DNA of 64,000 bases, taken from CALOBA01 sp942491465. Its GTDB lineage: Bacteria; Pseudomonadota; Gammaproteobacteria; Chromatiales; Chromatiaceae. The notes beneath the pieces were generated by a model. The model saw nothing but the letters and a program-made list of their open reading frames with translations, was not told where the DNA came from and did no database searches. Below, piece after piece: positions 53,748-61,873 of the stretch. The position numbers and the translations under genes are program-made. Where the stretch lies: contig CALOBA010000049.1 in assembly GCA_942491465.1 (NCBI GenBank), positions 91,020 to 155,019 on the forward strand, given 5' to 3'. How positions within the stretch are numbered: the stretch's first letter is position 1; each line of letters begins with the position of its first letter.

Positions 53748-55895
53748 TCAACGGGATATTGGCCAATTTTGTCTATTTGGCGCCTCGATACTGACCTGCA
53801 CCCGGCCGACATCCCCGCGCCCGTCGATGACGGCAATGGTCGCGAAGCCGGGTCCATCGGGCCGCCAGCGCGCCTCGCGGCGATAGGCCTCGCGGGCGAT
53901 CGGGCGGCCGTCGGCAAGCCAGGTGAACGGCGGATGGCCGTTGCGCACCTTGAGCACCACCTCGGCGTCGACCCCGCTCGAGTCCAGCTCCAGGCGTGCC
54001 CCGTTCGGCGGGAAGGCGATGCGCACGGCATCGGCGGCGTCGAGCCCGTCGCCGCCGGCACGCTCGACCCGGCGCAGCGGCACCGGCAGGTCGGCCGTGC
54101 CGAGGAGCAGCGCGCCGGGGGGCGGTCCGGGCAGCGGCGTGACGGCACCGAGGCGGGCGAAGGCATCGGTGAGGATCGGCACCGCGCTGGTGGCGCCGCT
54201 GAGCCCGCTGACCGGTGCGCCGTCCGGTCGCCCGGCCCAGACGCCGACGACGTGACGGCCGTCGAAGCCGATCGCCCAGGCGTCGCGGTAGCCCCAGGAG
54301 GTGCCGGTCTTGAGCGCGATGGCACGCCCGTCGCCCGCGCGCGGGCCGCTGATGCCGCTGAGGATGTCGGCCAGGTACCAGGCCGCGGTCCCGCCGAGTA
54401 CCGGGTGGCGGGAGACCTCGGGCACGGGGCGGTCGCGGCGCTCGGTCAGCGCGACGGGGGCCCCGCCGCGGGCGATGGCCGCATAGATCGCCACCAGCCC
54501 GCGCAGGCGCAGCCCGACGCCGCCGAGCCCGATGGCGAGCCCCGCCGGGCGCTGGTCCGGCAGGCGCGGCTCGGCGCCGGCGCGGCGCATGCGCGCCAGC
54601 AGCCGCACCGGCCCGACCTGCTCCAACAGCGTCACCGCAGGCACGTTGAGCGAGCGTTGCAGCGCCTGGCGCAGGCTCACCGTGCCCTGGAAGGCGCGGT
54701 CGAAGTTGGCCGGCACATAGCCGCCGAAGGCGCTGGGGCGGTCCTCGATCAGCCCCTCGGGATGGGCCAGTCCCTGCTCGAAGGCGAGGCCGTAGATCAG
54801 CGGCTTCAGCGTCGACCCCGGCGAGCGCACCGCCCGCGTCATATCGACGAAACCGCCGCGTGAGCGGTCCATGAGCCCGGCCGAGCCGACCGCGGCGCGG
54901 ATCAGGCCGCTGCCGTGCTCGGCCACCAGGATCGCGGTGGAGCAGTCGCCCGGCAGGGCCGCCGCGTGCTCGGCGGCCAGGGTCTCGAGACGGCGCTGCA
55001 GCCCGGCGTCCAGGGTGGTGCGATAGACCGAGCGCGCGGGCCCCTGCTGGCGCCAATAGCGGGCGCTGTGGGCGGCCAGCATCGGGAATGGCCGCCGCCG
55101 CGTCGGCACCGGCTCGCGGCGTGCGGCGGCAGCATCGTCGGCATCGAGGATGCCGGCCTGCTCGGCGCGGGCCAGCACCCTGTCACGCGCGCGGCGGGCA
55201 GCGACGGGGTCGTGATCGGGCCGGCGCGCCTCGGGGGCCTGGGGCAGCGCCACCAGCAGCGCCCGCTCGGCGGGTGTCAGCCGCAGCGGCTCCTTGCCGA
55301 GCCAGGCCAGGCTCGCGGCGCGGACCCCCTCCAGGTTGCCGCCATAGGGGGCCGATTGCAGATAGGCGGCCAGGATGGCGTCCTTGTCGGCGACCCGCTC
55401 CAAGGCCAAGGCCCCCAGCACCTGCTTGAGCTTGCCTAGGGGCGTGCGCGTCGATTCGCGGCTGCGCAGCCGCCAAAGCTGCATGGTGATGGTCGAGCCG
55501 CCGGAGACGATGCGCCCATGGCGCAGCAGCTGGCCTGCTCCGCGCAGCAGCGCCAGCCAATCCACGCCGGCGTGCTGCCGAAAGCGCCGATCCTCATAGG
55601 CCAGCAGCATGGCGATCAGGCCGGGGTCAACCGCGTCGAGCGTCGTCGGCAGGCGCCAGCGACCGTCGTCGACGGTGAAGGCCCGCAGCAGCCGGTCGTC
55701 GCGATCGAGCAACAGCGCCGAGACGGGCAGGTCGAGCCCGGGCACCGAGATCGCCCGGACAGCGATCTCCTCCCCGAGCTTCAATAGCCCGCCGAGCAGC
55801 AGCACCAGCGCCAGCATGAGCCCGAGCCGACGCCGAGTCTTCCCCCCGGGCCAACGCCCTACGACGACATGGCGCATCCGCGCTATGGCCTGCAT
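53748..55895 (-). CDS. pbpC: Penicillin-binding protein 1C
   Basis: A 715-residue bifunctional peptidoglycan synthase with one membrane anchor (LGLMLALVLLLGGLLKLG). The glycosyltransferase domain has AYEDRRFRQHAGVDWLALLR, GGSTITMQLWRL and QSAPYGGNLEGVRAA; the transpeptidase domain has SPGSTLKPLIYG (nucleophile Ser), SLN and KTGTSWGYRDAW. The C-terminal PBP1C domain with FTWLADGRPIARE follows. E. coli PbpC is 770 residues, so the length is normal. Confidence 0.95.
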   Translation of the reverse strand: MQAIARMRHVVVGRWPGGKTRRRLGLMLALVLLLGGLLKLGEEIAVRAISVPGLDLPVSALLLDRDDRLLRAFTVDDGRWRLPTTLDAVDPGLIAMLLAYEDRRFRQHAGVDWLALLRGAGQLLRHGRIVSGGSTITMQLWRLRSRESTRTPLGKLKQVLGALALERVADKDAILAAYLQSAPYGGNLEGVRAASLAWLGKEPLRLTPAERALLVALPQAPEARRPDHDPVAARRARDRVLARAEQAGILDADDAAAARREPVPTRRRPFPMLAAHSARYWRQQGPARSVYRTTLDAGLQRRLETLAAEHAAALPGDCSTAILVAEHGSGLIRAAVGSAGLMDRSRGGFVDMTRAVRSPGSTLKPLIYGLAFEQGLAHPEGLIEDRPSAFGGYVPANFDRAFQGTVSLRQALQRSLNVPAVTLLEQVGPVRLLARMRRAGAEPRLPDQRPAGLAIGLGGVGLRLRGLVAIYAAIARGGAPVALTERRDRPVPEVSRHPVLGGTAAWYLADILSGISGPRAGDGRAIALKTGTSWGYRDAWAIGFDGRHVVGVWAGRPDGAPVSGLSGATSAVPILTDAFARLGAVTPLPGPPPGALLLGTADLPVPLRRVERAGGDGLDAADAVRIAFPPNGARLELDSSGVDAEVVLKVRNGHPPFTWLADGRPIAREAYRREARWRPDGPGFATIAVIDGRGDVGRVQVSIEAPNRQNWPISR

Positions 55896-55926
55896 GATCT
55901 CGACCGCTGAATCATCCAGCGTTTCC

Positions 55927-57459
55927 CTAGGGCGGATAGACCAGCGGCCCGCCGGGCCCGAGGGGCCAGCCGAGCAGGATCCAGACCCCGAGCAGCCCGG
56001 CCCAGACCGGCGCGAAGACCAGGGTGTAGGGCAGCATCAGCGCCAGCAGCGTGCCGAGGCCCGCCCGCGGCTGGTAGCGGCGCACGAAGGCGAGCACGAT
56101 GATCAGGTACGGGTTGAAGGGCGTGATGCCGTTGGTCACCGAGTCGCCGACCCGATAGGCGGCCTGGGTCAGCTCCGGGCTGATGCCGGCCTGCATGAAC
56201 ATGGGCACGAACACCGGGGCGAAGAAGGCGTACTTGGCCGAGGCCGAACCCATCAGCAGATTGGCCAGCATCACCACCAGCACGAACACCAACATCAGCA
56301 GCGGCGCCGGGGCCGCCAGCGCGGCCAGGGCATCGCCGCCGACAATGGCCAGCATCTCACCCAGCCGCGAGTAGCTGAAGCAGGCGATGAACTGGGCGGC
56401 GAAGAAGGCGAGCACGATGTACGGCCCCATGGTGCGCATGGTCTCGGCCATCATGGCCACCGCGTCGCGATCGTTGCGGATGCTGCCGGCGCCCAGGCCG
56501 TAGGCGATGCCGGTCGCGAGGAACGCCACCAGCAGCAGCGGCACCAGGACCTCCATCCAGCGCGGGAAGTGCGCGCCGGCGCCCGCCAGCGGGCCACCGG
56601 GGATCAGCGTCGCCGCGGCGATCAGCAGCCCCAGGCCGAGCAGCGTCATGCCGGCCCAGCGCAGGCCGCGATCCTCGGCGCCGCGGTCGGATTGGGCGTC
56701 GGCAGCGTCGTCGGCCGCCGTGCTCGGCACCTGCAGCCGCGGCTCCACGAACCGCCGTGTCGCCCAAGTCCCTGCCAGGGTCAGGACCAAGGTCGAGGCG
56801 ATCATGAACCACCAGTTGGCGCTGATGGCGACCCGGTAGTCCGGGTCGAGCACCCGAGCCCCGGCGGTGGACAGCCCCGCCAGCAACGGATCGAGCCCGG
56901 TGATGAGCAGATTGGCCGAGAAGCCGCAGGTCACGCCGGCCGTCACAGCGGCGATGCCGGCCAGCGGCGCCCGCCCGGCGGCCAGGAACAGCGCGCCCGC
57001 CAGTGGCGGCAGGACCACGTAGCCGGCGTCCAGCGCCAGCGACGACAGGATGCCCACCAGCACCGTCGCCGGCAGCAGCAGGCCCGCCGGCGCCCCCGTC
57101 AACAGCCGCCGCAGCAGCACCGGCAGCAGCCCGGAGCGCTCGGCCACCCCGATGCCGAGCAGGCCCACCAGCACCAGCCCCAGCGGCGGGAACTCGACGA
57201 AGTTCTCCACCAGATGCGACAGCAGCCACCAGACCCCGTCGCTGTCGAGCAGCCCCACCGGCGCCACCGCCTGCTGTATCGCCCGGCCATCCTGCTGGAC
57301 GGTCTTCATCACCTGCCAGTCGAGCATCACCGCGAGCTGCGACAGCAGCATCACCAGCAGCGTGCCGATCAGGAACAGCGTGGCCGGGTCCGGCAGCCGA
57401 TCGCCGGCACGCTCGACGCGGTCGGTCTGCAAGTCGAGCATGGTGAGCGCGATGCGCAT
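55927..57459 (-). CDS. AbgT-family transporter (p-aminobenzoyl-glutamate type)
   Basis: A 510-residue membrane transporter. The start is taken as ATG 57459 (MRIALTMLDLQTDRVERAGD); 57441 is an alternative. Segments GDRLPDPATLFLIGTLLVML, GAKTV-type loops, FFAAQFIACFSYSRLGEMLA, MGSASAKYAFFAPVFVPMFM and RVGDSVTNGITPFNPYLIIV are those of AbgT/MtrF proteins, which take up p-aminobenzoyl-glutamate or export antimetabolites. Stands between pbpC and the right accessory region. Confidence 0.9.
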   Translation of the reverse strand: MRIALTMLDLQTDRVERAGDRLPDPATLFLIGTLLVMLLSQLAVMLDWQVMKTVQQDGRAIQQAVAPVGLLDSDGVWWLLSHLVENFVEFPPLGLVLVGLLGIGVAERSGLLPVLLRRLLTGAPAGLLLPATVLVGILSSLALDAGYVVLPPLAGALFLAAGRAPLAGIAAVTAGVTCGFSANLLITGLDPLLAGLSTAGARVLDPDYRVAISANWWFMIASTLVLTLAGTWATRRFVEPRLQVPSTAADDAADAQSDRGAEDRGLRWAGMTLLGLGLLIAAATLIPGGPLAGAGAHFPRWMEVLVPLLLVAFLATGIAYGLGAGSIRNDRDAVAMMAETMRTMGPYIVLAFFAAQFIACFSYSRLGEMLAIVGGDALAALAAPAPLLMLVFVLVVMLANLLMGSASAKYAFFAPVFVPMFMQAGISPELTQAAYRVGDSVTNGITPFNPYLIIVLAFVRRYQPRAGLGTLLALMLPYTLVFAPVWAGLLGVWILLGWPLGPGGPLVYPP

Positions 57460-57600
57460 GAATTTGCTGTTGTTTCGGCGCAAGTATAGGCGGTTTTTCG
57501 GGCGCTTGGCGAGCGCAGCCGCAGGCCGGTAGCGGCCTGTGCAAGGTGGCATCTGGAAACTACAAAAGGGAACTGCAGGGAAGGATAGTCAGAAACTAAG

Positions 57601-57641
57601 AGGGTCTTGCAATCACGCATTTTGCGTGATTGCAAGACCCT
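57601..57641. repeat. 19-base perfect inverted repeat
   Basis: AGGGTCTTGCAATCACGCA, three T, and its exact reverse complement. It lies about 90 bases before the IS110 remnant and about 140 bases upstream of abgT. No long T run follows. It may be an IS-associated end or a transcription signal. Confidence 0.75.
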
Positions 57642-57732
57642 GATTTCATCTAGCCGGCCCCGCCCCGGAAGGCTACAGTTGGGTTTTTGAACGATCCAAC
57701 AAAACCGCAGCCCCGAAGGGGAGGAGTCGACC

Positions 57733-58325
57733 ATGACACTTTACGGCGGAATCGACCTACATTCAAACAACAGCGTCGTGGCCTTGTCGGACGAGACCGA
57801 CCGCCTCGTCTACCGCAAGCGCTTGCCCAACGACGTGCAGACGATCGTCGATGCGCTGGCACCGTATCGCGACGGGATCAGCGGCTTGGTGGTGGAATCG
57901 ACCTACAACTGGTACTGGCTGGTCGATGCCTTGATGGAGTCCGGCTACCGGGTGCACCTGGCGAACACGGCGGCCATCGTGCAGTACAGCGGCCTGAAGT
58001 ATGCCGACGACGACACCGACGCGGCCTGGCTGGCGAAGCTGCTGCGCCTGGGGGTACTGCCCGAGGGGTACATCTACCCCAAGGCCGAGCGGGCGGTACG
58101 CGACCTGCTGCGGCGGCGCCAGCGCCTGGTCCAGCAGCGCACATCCTGGCGGTGCAGAACCTGTTCTCGCGCAACCGCGGGCGCTCGATCAGCGCCAACG
58201 CGGCACGGCGCCTGACCCCGGAGTCGGTCGCCGAGCTGGTCACCGACGCCAACTTGGCGCTGGCGATCCAGAGCACGGTCCTGGCCATGCAAGGCCAACA
58301 GGCGGCCGTCGACATGCTCGAGCGC
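57733..58325 (+). pseudogene. IS110-family transposase remnant
   Basis: Starts MTLYGGIDLHSNNSVVALSD, the DEDD-type first motif of IS110 transposases, and continues with VVESTYNWYWLVDALMESGY and LKYADDDTDAAWLAKLLRLG (acidic cluster). At about 58140 the frame shifts (from RQRLVQQRTS to HILAVQNLFSRNRGRSISAN), and near 58325 the homology ends, so the C-terminal Ser-containing domain is missing. Inactive. Confidence 0.85.
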
Positions 58326-59337
58326 GAAGCCTGGCGCCAGAGCAAGGAGACGCACCAAGAACGGCAGCGCGTTCGACGTGAACCGCGCCTTCGCGTGAAC
58401 CGAATCGGGCATGCCTCGGTGAGTTCGGCATTGGGGTTGGCGACCAGCCACCGAGTCCTGATTGAGTCCTCCGAGGCATTCCCGCCCAAGATTGCAACCA
58501 CCACGAGCGAGCGACAGCGTCATGTGGACCGAGACGCCCCCGCCATCGAGCCATATCGGGTTGGGGCTGCGCCCTACCGGGGTGGGCCAAGCCTGTGCGA
58601 ACGCACGGCCCCCCCTCCCGGCACTGCCGTGCACCACTTGGACCTTGGCGGGGCACCGATGATTTTCTGGGGCTCGAATGAGCAACGGGTCGGGTGTCTT
58701 CTCCCCACCGGGAGCAGCCCCATGCCTAGAACCTGAAGGGTGACCGGTAGCGGATCGGCTCCGCAACCAACACATAGAGAACTGACGGCGCGTCACAGGC
58801 TCAACGCAACGCTTCGCGGAAAATTGATCCAGATCATCGTGCTCAGCCGCGAGAGTTTTTGCCGCCTCTTGACCGGGGTCAGCTAAATGGTGACCCCTTT
58901 TCCCCTTTTCCGGCAGCGAGATGCTCCTTACGCCATGCCTCTTTACTCGGACTCAGCGACAGTATCAAGCTCTCGCGGTTGCAGGCCTGCGATTGACCTC
59001 CACCAGACCGATCCGACCGTCGACCTGCGCGGACATCAATCAACCAACGCTTGTCTCCAAGAGCCGCGTTCGCAGAGTTGGCTAACGTCCGCAGTCGCGG
59101 CATTTGGTCGTCCAATATCAATGCCGAGGCACCGCGGGCGCATCGGCTGACTACTTGGATACTCTCACCGTGGAGCAGAAAGCGCGCTTCACTGATGTCG
59201 GGAAGGCCCATACGGGATACAAGTGCAGCAGCAGCGGGGTGTCGGTTGCCTGCCAAGCCTTCGCTGCGAGGAGGCACTGCTGACGGGTGGGCATAGACAG
59301 CAGCAGGCGGACCATAGCCGGAACGTCCACACCGGCG
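58326..59337. other. Degenerate region without a recognisable gene
   Basis: About 1 kb without convincing coding frames. It contains the TGACCCCTTTTCCCCTTTTC relative of the GGGGTCAGG repeats (around 58892). A minus-strand stretch near 59230-59340 (VPAMVRLLLSMPTRQQCLLA) looks like a decayed coding fragment that I cannot assign. Confidence 0.5.
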
Positions 59338-59574
59338 CTAGATAGTGCCGAGCACGCCAATGTCGCGCCAGCCCTTGATGCCCAGTTTAGGGACCAGCGA
59401 ACGCCCGTCGCGGACCGGAAGCAGCGCCGTGTCCGTAACTTCGAAGCCAGTATGGACTGACCGCACCGGGATGCTCCACAGCGGTCGTGAGACACATTGC
59501 GGTTTGAGTGCGTCCGGTAGCGCGGGATACTCACACGCCAGTAGGTGCCGGTAGACCGTTTGCGCGTCAATCAT
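59338..59574 (-). CDS. Small protein of unknown function behind the immunity gene
   Basis: A 78-residue frame (MIDAQTVYRHLLACEYPALP ... LVPKLGIKGWRDIGVLGTI). The start overlaps the end of the SMI1/KNR4-type gene by eight bases, so it may be part of the same toxin-immunity operon. No known domain; it might itself be a fragment. Confidence 0.4.
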   Translation of the reverse strand: MIDAQTVYRHLLACEYPALPDALKPQCVSRPLWSIPVRSVHTGFEVTDTALLPVRDGRSLVPKLGIKGWRDIGVLGTI

Positions 59575-60066
59575 CGAAGGGTCGCAGGTTGTTGATGAAG
59601 TCGTAGAGGTTGTCGGCGACGAAGCCGAGCCGGGCCGAGCCGCGCTCCCAATCGTGGCTATCGAAGTCCCAGAAGAATACACGCTCCGTCGAACCACCGA
59701 ACTCGATGAGCAGTTCTCCCTGCCCATAGTTCATCGCGAACGGAAGCAGGTTGGGCGGCATGCTCACTCCGGGGTCCTTTTGCAGGCCCTGGTAATACTC
59801 CAGTGCGACTTGCGGGCGCTCGATAAACGCAATGGCCTCGCTGCGCGTCTCGATCCGATCCGGATACCGGTACTCGTAGTCAAACATGGAGTCAATCTCA
59901 TACGTCGAACTCCACGGACTCCATAGCGGATGAGGAACTCGCGATATGGGCCTGGCGCCTTGCCTCCGAGACTGTGCTCGAGGACGTCGATGTCGGCGTC
60001 AGAGGCCGGATCGAGTCCGGTTTCCTTGCCAGTATGCGGAAGTTCTTCGGGGATATTGAAGGGCAT
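59567..60066 (-). pseudogene. SMI1/KNR4 (SUKH) family immunity protein, frameshifted
   Basis: The first frame, from 60066 (MPFNIPEELPHTGKETGLDP, DIDVLEHSLGGKAPGPYREF, LIRYG), has the SUKH opening with the LG-x-x-x-P-x-x-YREFL motif. The second frame continues (YEIDSMFDYEYRYPDRIETR, MPPNLLPFAMNYGQGELLIE, RVFFWDFDSHDWERG) with the typical P-F-A and WDFDS motifs. The switch lies at about 59915. Restored length would be ~165 residues, normal for SUKH. It begins 55 bases after the nuclease-toxin remnant, the usual toxin-immunity order. Confidence 0.75.
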
Positions 60067-60121
60067 GGCGGCTTCTGATTATTTGTTGATTGCGAGGCGG
60101 AAAAGTCCTGCTCGTAGGCGG

Positions 60122-60559
60122 CTAAAATAATTCGTTATCCATCATGGAGCGCCCGCCGGTGTGGGCAACGCCACCGGCACCTCGGTCATGAATGGTGCGC
60201 GGCACATATCGGACTGTCCCGTCGTGAAAATGATGCAAAACATAATCCTTTTTCGATGGAGCAGTCCAGTTCGATCGGCTTGCCGCATCACCCGCTTCAG
60301 CTCTCTTGCGTCACTGGTCTGCACTGCCGGTGACTTCCCACAGCTCATGCTTGCCGCCGACTGACGTAGTCATCGAAATCCGGGGACGCCATCACGAAAG
60401 TGCATTTTATCTACGATGCGCCCATCGGGTAATTCCTTGGGGGTGTCGAAGCGACAGGGGCCAGTGCCGAGGTCTGGGGCACCGCCGTGGTTGGTCAACC
60501 ATCGGCCTCCATTCCCGGATTGCGGCATCTGCAGGACACGCGCTATAAGCCTCGCTCAT
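60122..60559 (-). pseudogene. HNH/ENDO VII (LHH-type) nuclease toxin remnant
   Basis: Pieces of one coding region in several minus-strand frames: PDLGTGPCRFDTPKELPDGR with IVDKMHFRDG; PDFDDYV; GGKHELWEVTGSADQ; and SKKDYVLHHFHDGTVRYVPR with HTGGRSMMDNELF ending at TAG 60122. The VLHHFHDG...VPRTIHD...HTGG pattern is the metal-binding signature of LHH/HNH nuclease toxins found at the ends of polymorphic toxins. At least two frameshifts and one TGA interrupt it. A four-base ATGA overlap links it to the upstream frame. The SUKH gene follows. Confidence 0.7.
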
Positions 60560-60854
60560 AGTGCTTCTTCCCGCAGCTCCACCAACCACTCCTCGGCGTC
60601 TGCGTACGCTTCCGCCGCGGTCCATGCCTCTGCAAACTCCTCGCTAGCGAGGCGCTCCAGCCGCTCCCTCGCCGTACGGTTCGATTGTGTGAGTACTGCG
60701 GCAATACGGTGCTCTCGGTAGAAGCCTGGCTGCAATGCCCCAACGTAACCTGACGAATACGCGCAAAATCTGAACGTCGTCGATTTTCAATCCCCTGTGC
60801 GATTCGAAGACTGGCATCAATGAGCCGCATCAACTCGTGCTTCGGCATCATCAT
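60556..60854 (-). pseudogene. Unknown small gene, frameshifted, upstream of the toxin remnant
   Basis: MMMPKHELMRLIDASLRIAQ ... FARIRQVTLG, then after a one-base loss in a G run (near 60737) PGFYREHRIAAVLTQSNRTA and FAEAWTAAEAYADAEEWLVE ending LREEAL at the TGA. Restored length ~100 residues, helical and acidic. It may be another immunity or chaperone gene of the same locus. No family recognised. The 300 bases from 60855 to 61153 hold nothing assignable. Confidence 0.5.
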
Positions 60855-61153
60855 CGATATGGGTCGGTACTCCGTCAAATGTTCGTAGATGTCGCGTGCA
60901 GATAGTCACGGTTTGCGATGACGACGGCAGTTTGGTGCCGTTGCTAATCTGCAGCACTTCTCGCTCCGCTTACGGGTTTCCTGAAGGGTCGAATCCATCA
61001 AAAAAGCCAAAAAAGGCAGGCATTACGTCGTGGAGTACTCGATAGAGAAATTTGTTGAGTTCACGAATCTTGTGTCGACGAGCATGGCCTGTGTTCGTAC
61101 CGACGCGGGTGGCTGGCCAGAGGCCATATGAGCGACAGTGGGAGGACTTTGTC

Positions 61154-61237
61154 CGCCAACGTCAACCTGTTGCGCCCAAATGACCACGCGCGAAGCGCAG
61201 GCCGCAGTTTGGCGTCGGGCGGGCGGACTCGTTAGGC
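61154..61237 (-). other. attC-type site, minus-strand array
   Basis: On the minus strand R'' GCCTAAC (61237-61231) is followed by GAGTCCGCC and ends with GTTGGCG (61160-61154) and GGAC; the interior is weakly palindromic. The TAA of the DUF2442 gene lies inside R'', as is common for cassette genes. Confidence 0.6.
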
Positions 61238-61489
61238 GGATTGCCTAAGTTCGGCGGCTTGGTGAACGATACCAAGCAAGCCATCAACTGAAATATCTTC
61301 GTCAATGAGGGGCCAATGTATGCCGTATCCTGACGGAGATACCTCAAAGACTTCGAGGTGCAGATCGGGAGCTGCCTTCAGTAGTGGCGACAACTCGCGC
61401 AGATTGGCAGAAAGGTCTTGTCCATCGACAACAGCAGAAAGCATACCCCGCGAAACAACCACTTGCTCGACCTTGTGATACTTGCTCAT
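61232..61489 (-). CDS. DUF2442 protein (partner of DUF4160)
   Basis: An 85-residue protein (MSKYHKVEQVVVSRGMLSAV ... GIHWPLIDEDISVDGLLGIV), with the late WPLIDEDISVDGLL motif of DUF2442. The start overlaps the stop of the DUF4160 gene (ATGA). DUF4160-DUF2442 pairs are found in integrons and genomic islands and are suspected toxin-antitoxin modules. The stop codon is within the attC R'' box, so the pair is the body of one cassette. Confidence 0.82.
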   Translation of the reverse strand: MSKYHKVEQVVVSRGMLSAVVDGQDLSANLRELSPLLKAAPDLHLEVFEVSPSGYGIHWPLIDEDISVDGLLGIVHQAAELRQSA

Positions 61490-61743
61490 GACTTGCGCCT
61501 CATCTGAAATTCTTGCCACTGCTCCACAATATAGTCAAAATGCTGGAATACGATTTTTCTAATCTCTCTCGTAGAACGAGGCGACATGTTGAAAGCGTAC
61601 GCGAGGGATACATCAAATGTTTCGGTATTAAGCCAAAACTTGCATTCCATGTCGCCCTTTTTGCAATGAATGTGGATCGGTTCGTTTCCTTCGTTTGCAT
61701 AGAAGAAAAGTCGCCATCCAAGCAAAAGCAGAATTGTAGGCAT
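61486..61743 (-). CDS. DUF4160 protein (putative toxin-antitoxin component)
   Basis: An 85-residue protein from ATG 61743: MPTILLLLGWRLFFYANEGN, EPIHIHCKKGDMECKFWL and the helical end IVEQWQEFQMRRKS. The GWRxxFYxNEGxEPxHIH motif is the DUF4160 signature. The gene begins about 40 bases after an attC R' box (minus orientation). First gene of the cassette; GC about 45%, well below the core genes. Confidence 0.85.
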   Translation of the reverse strand: MPTILLLLGWRLFFYANEGNEPIHIHCKKGDMECKFWLNTETFDVSLAYAFNMSPRSTREIRKIVFQHFDYIVEQWQEFQMRRKS

Positions 61744-61779
61744 GCTGTTACCGGGCTGAGTGTCGGAGGAATGCTCGAC

Positions 61780-61873
61780 GCCTAACGTTAAGCCTGGCCC
61801 GCCGCATGCTGCGGAGCCGCCCGCGTCAGCGGCGGCTCGGCAGCATGCGGTCGGGCCGAGCCTATTGTTGGGC
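61780..61873 (-). other. attC-type site, minus-strand array
   Basis: Minus-strand R'' GCCCAAC (61873-61867), arms GGCCCGACCGCATGCTGC and GCAGCATGCGGCGGGCC with an inner GAGCCGCCGC / GCGGGCGGCTC stem, then GTTAGGC (61786-61780). 94 bases, a strong attC match on R boxes and stem. It separates the PEP-CTERM and DUF4160-DUF2442 cassettes. Confidence 0.85.

Noticed and set aside
55609..57489. 626-codon plus-strand frame opposite abgT
   Set aside because: Gln/His/Arg-rich antisense artefact without any domain.
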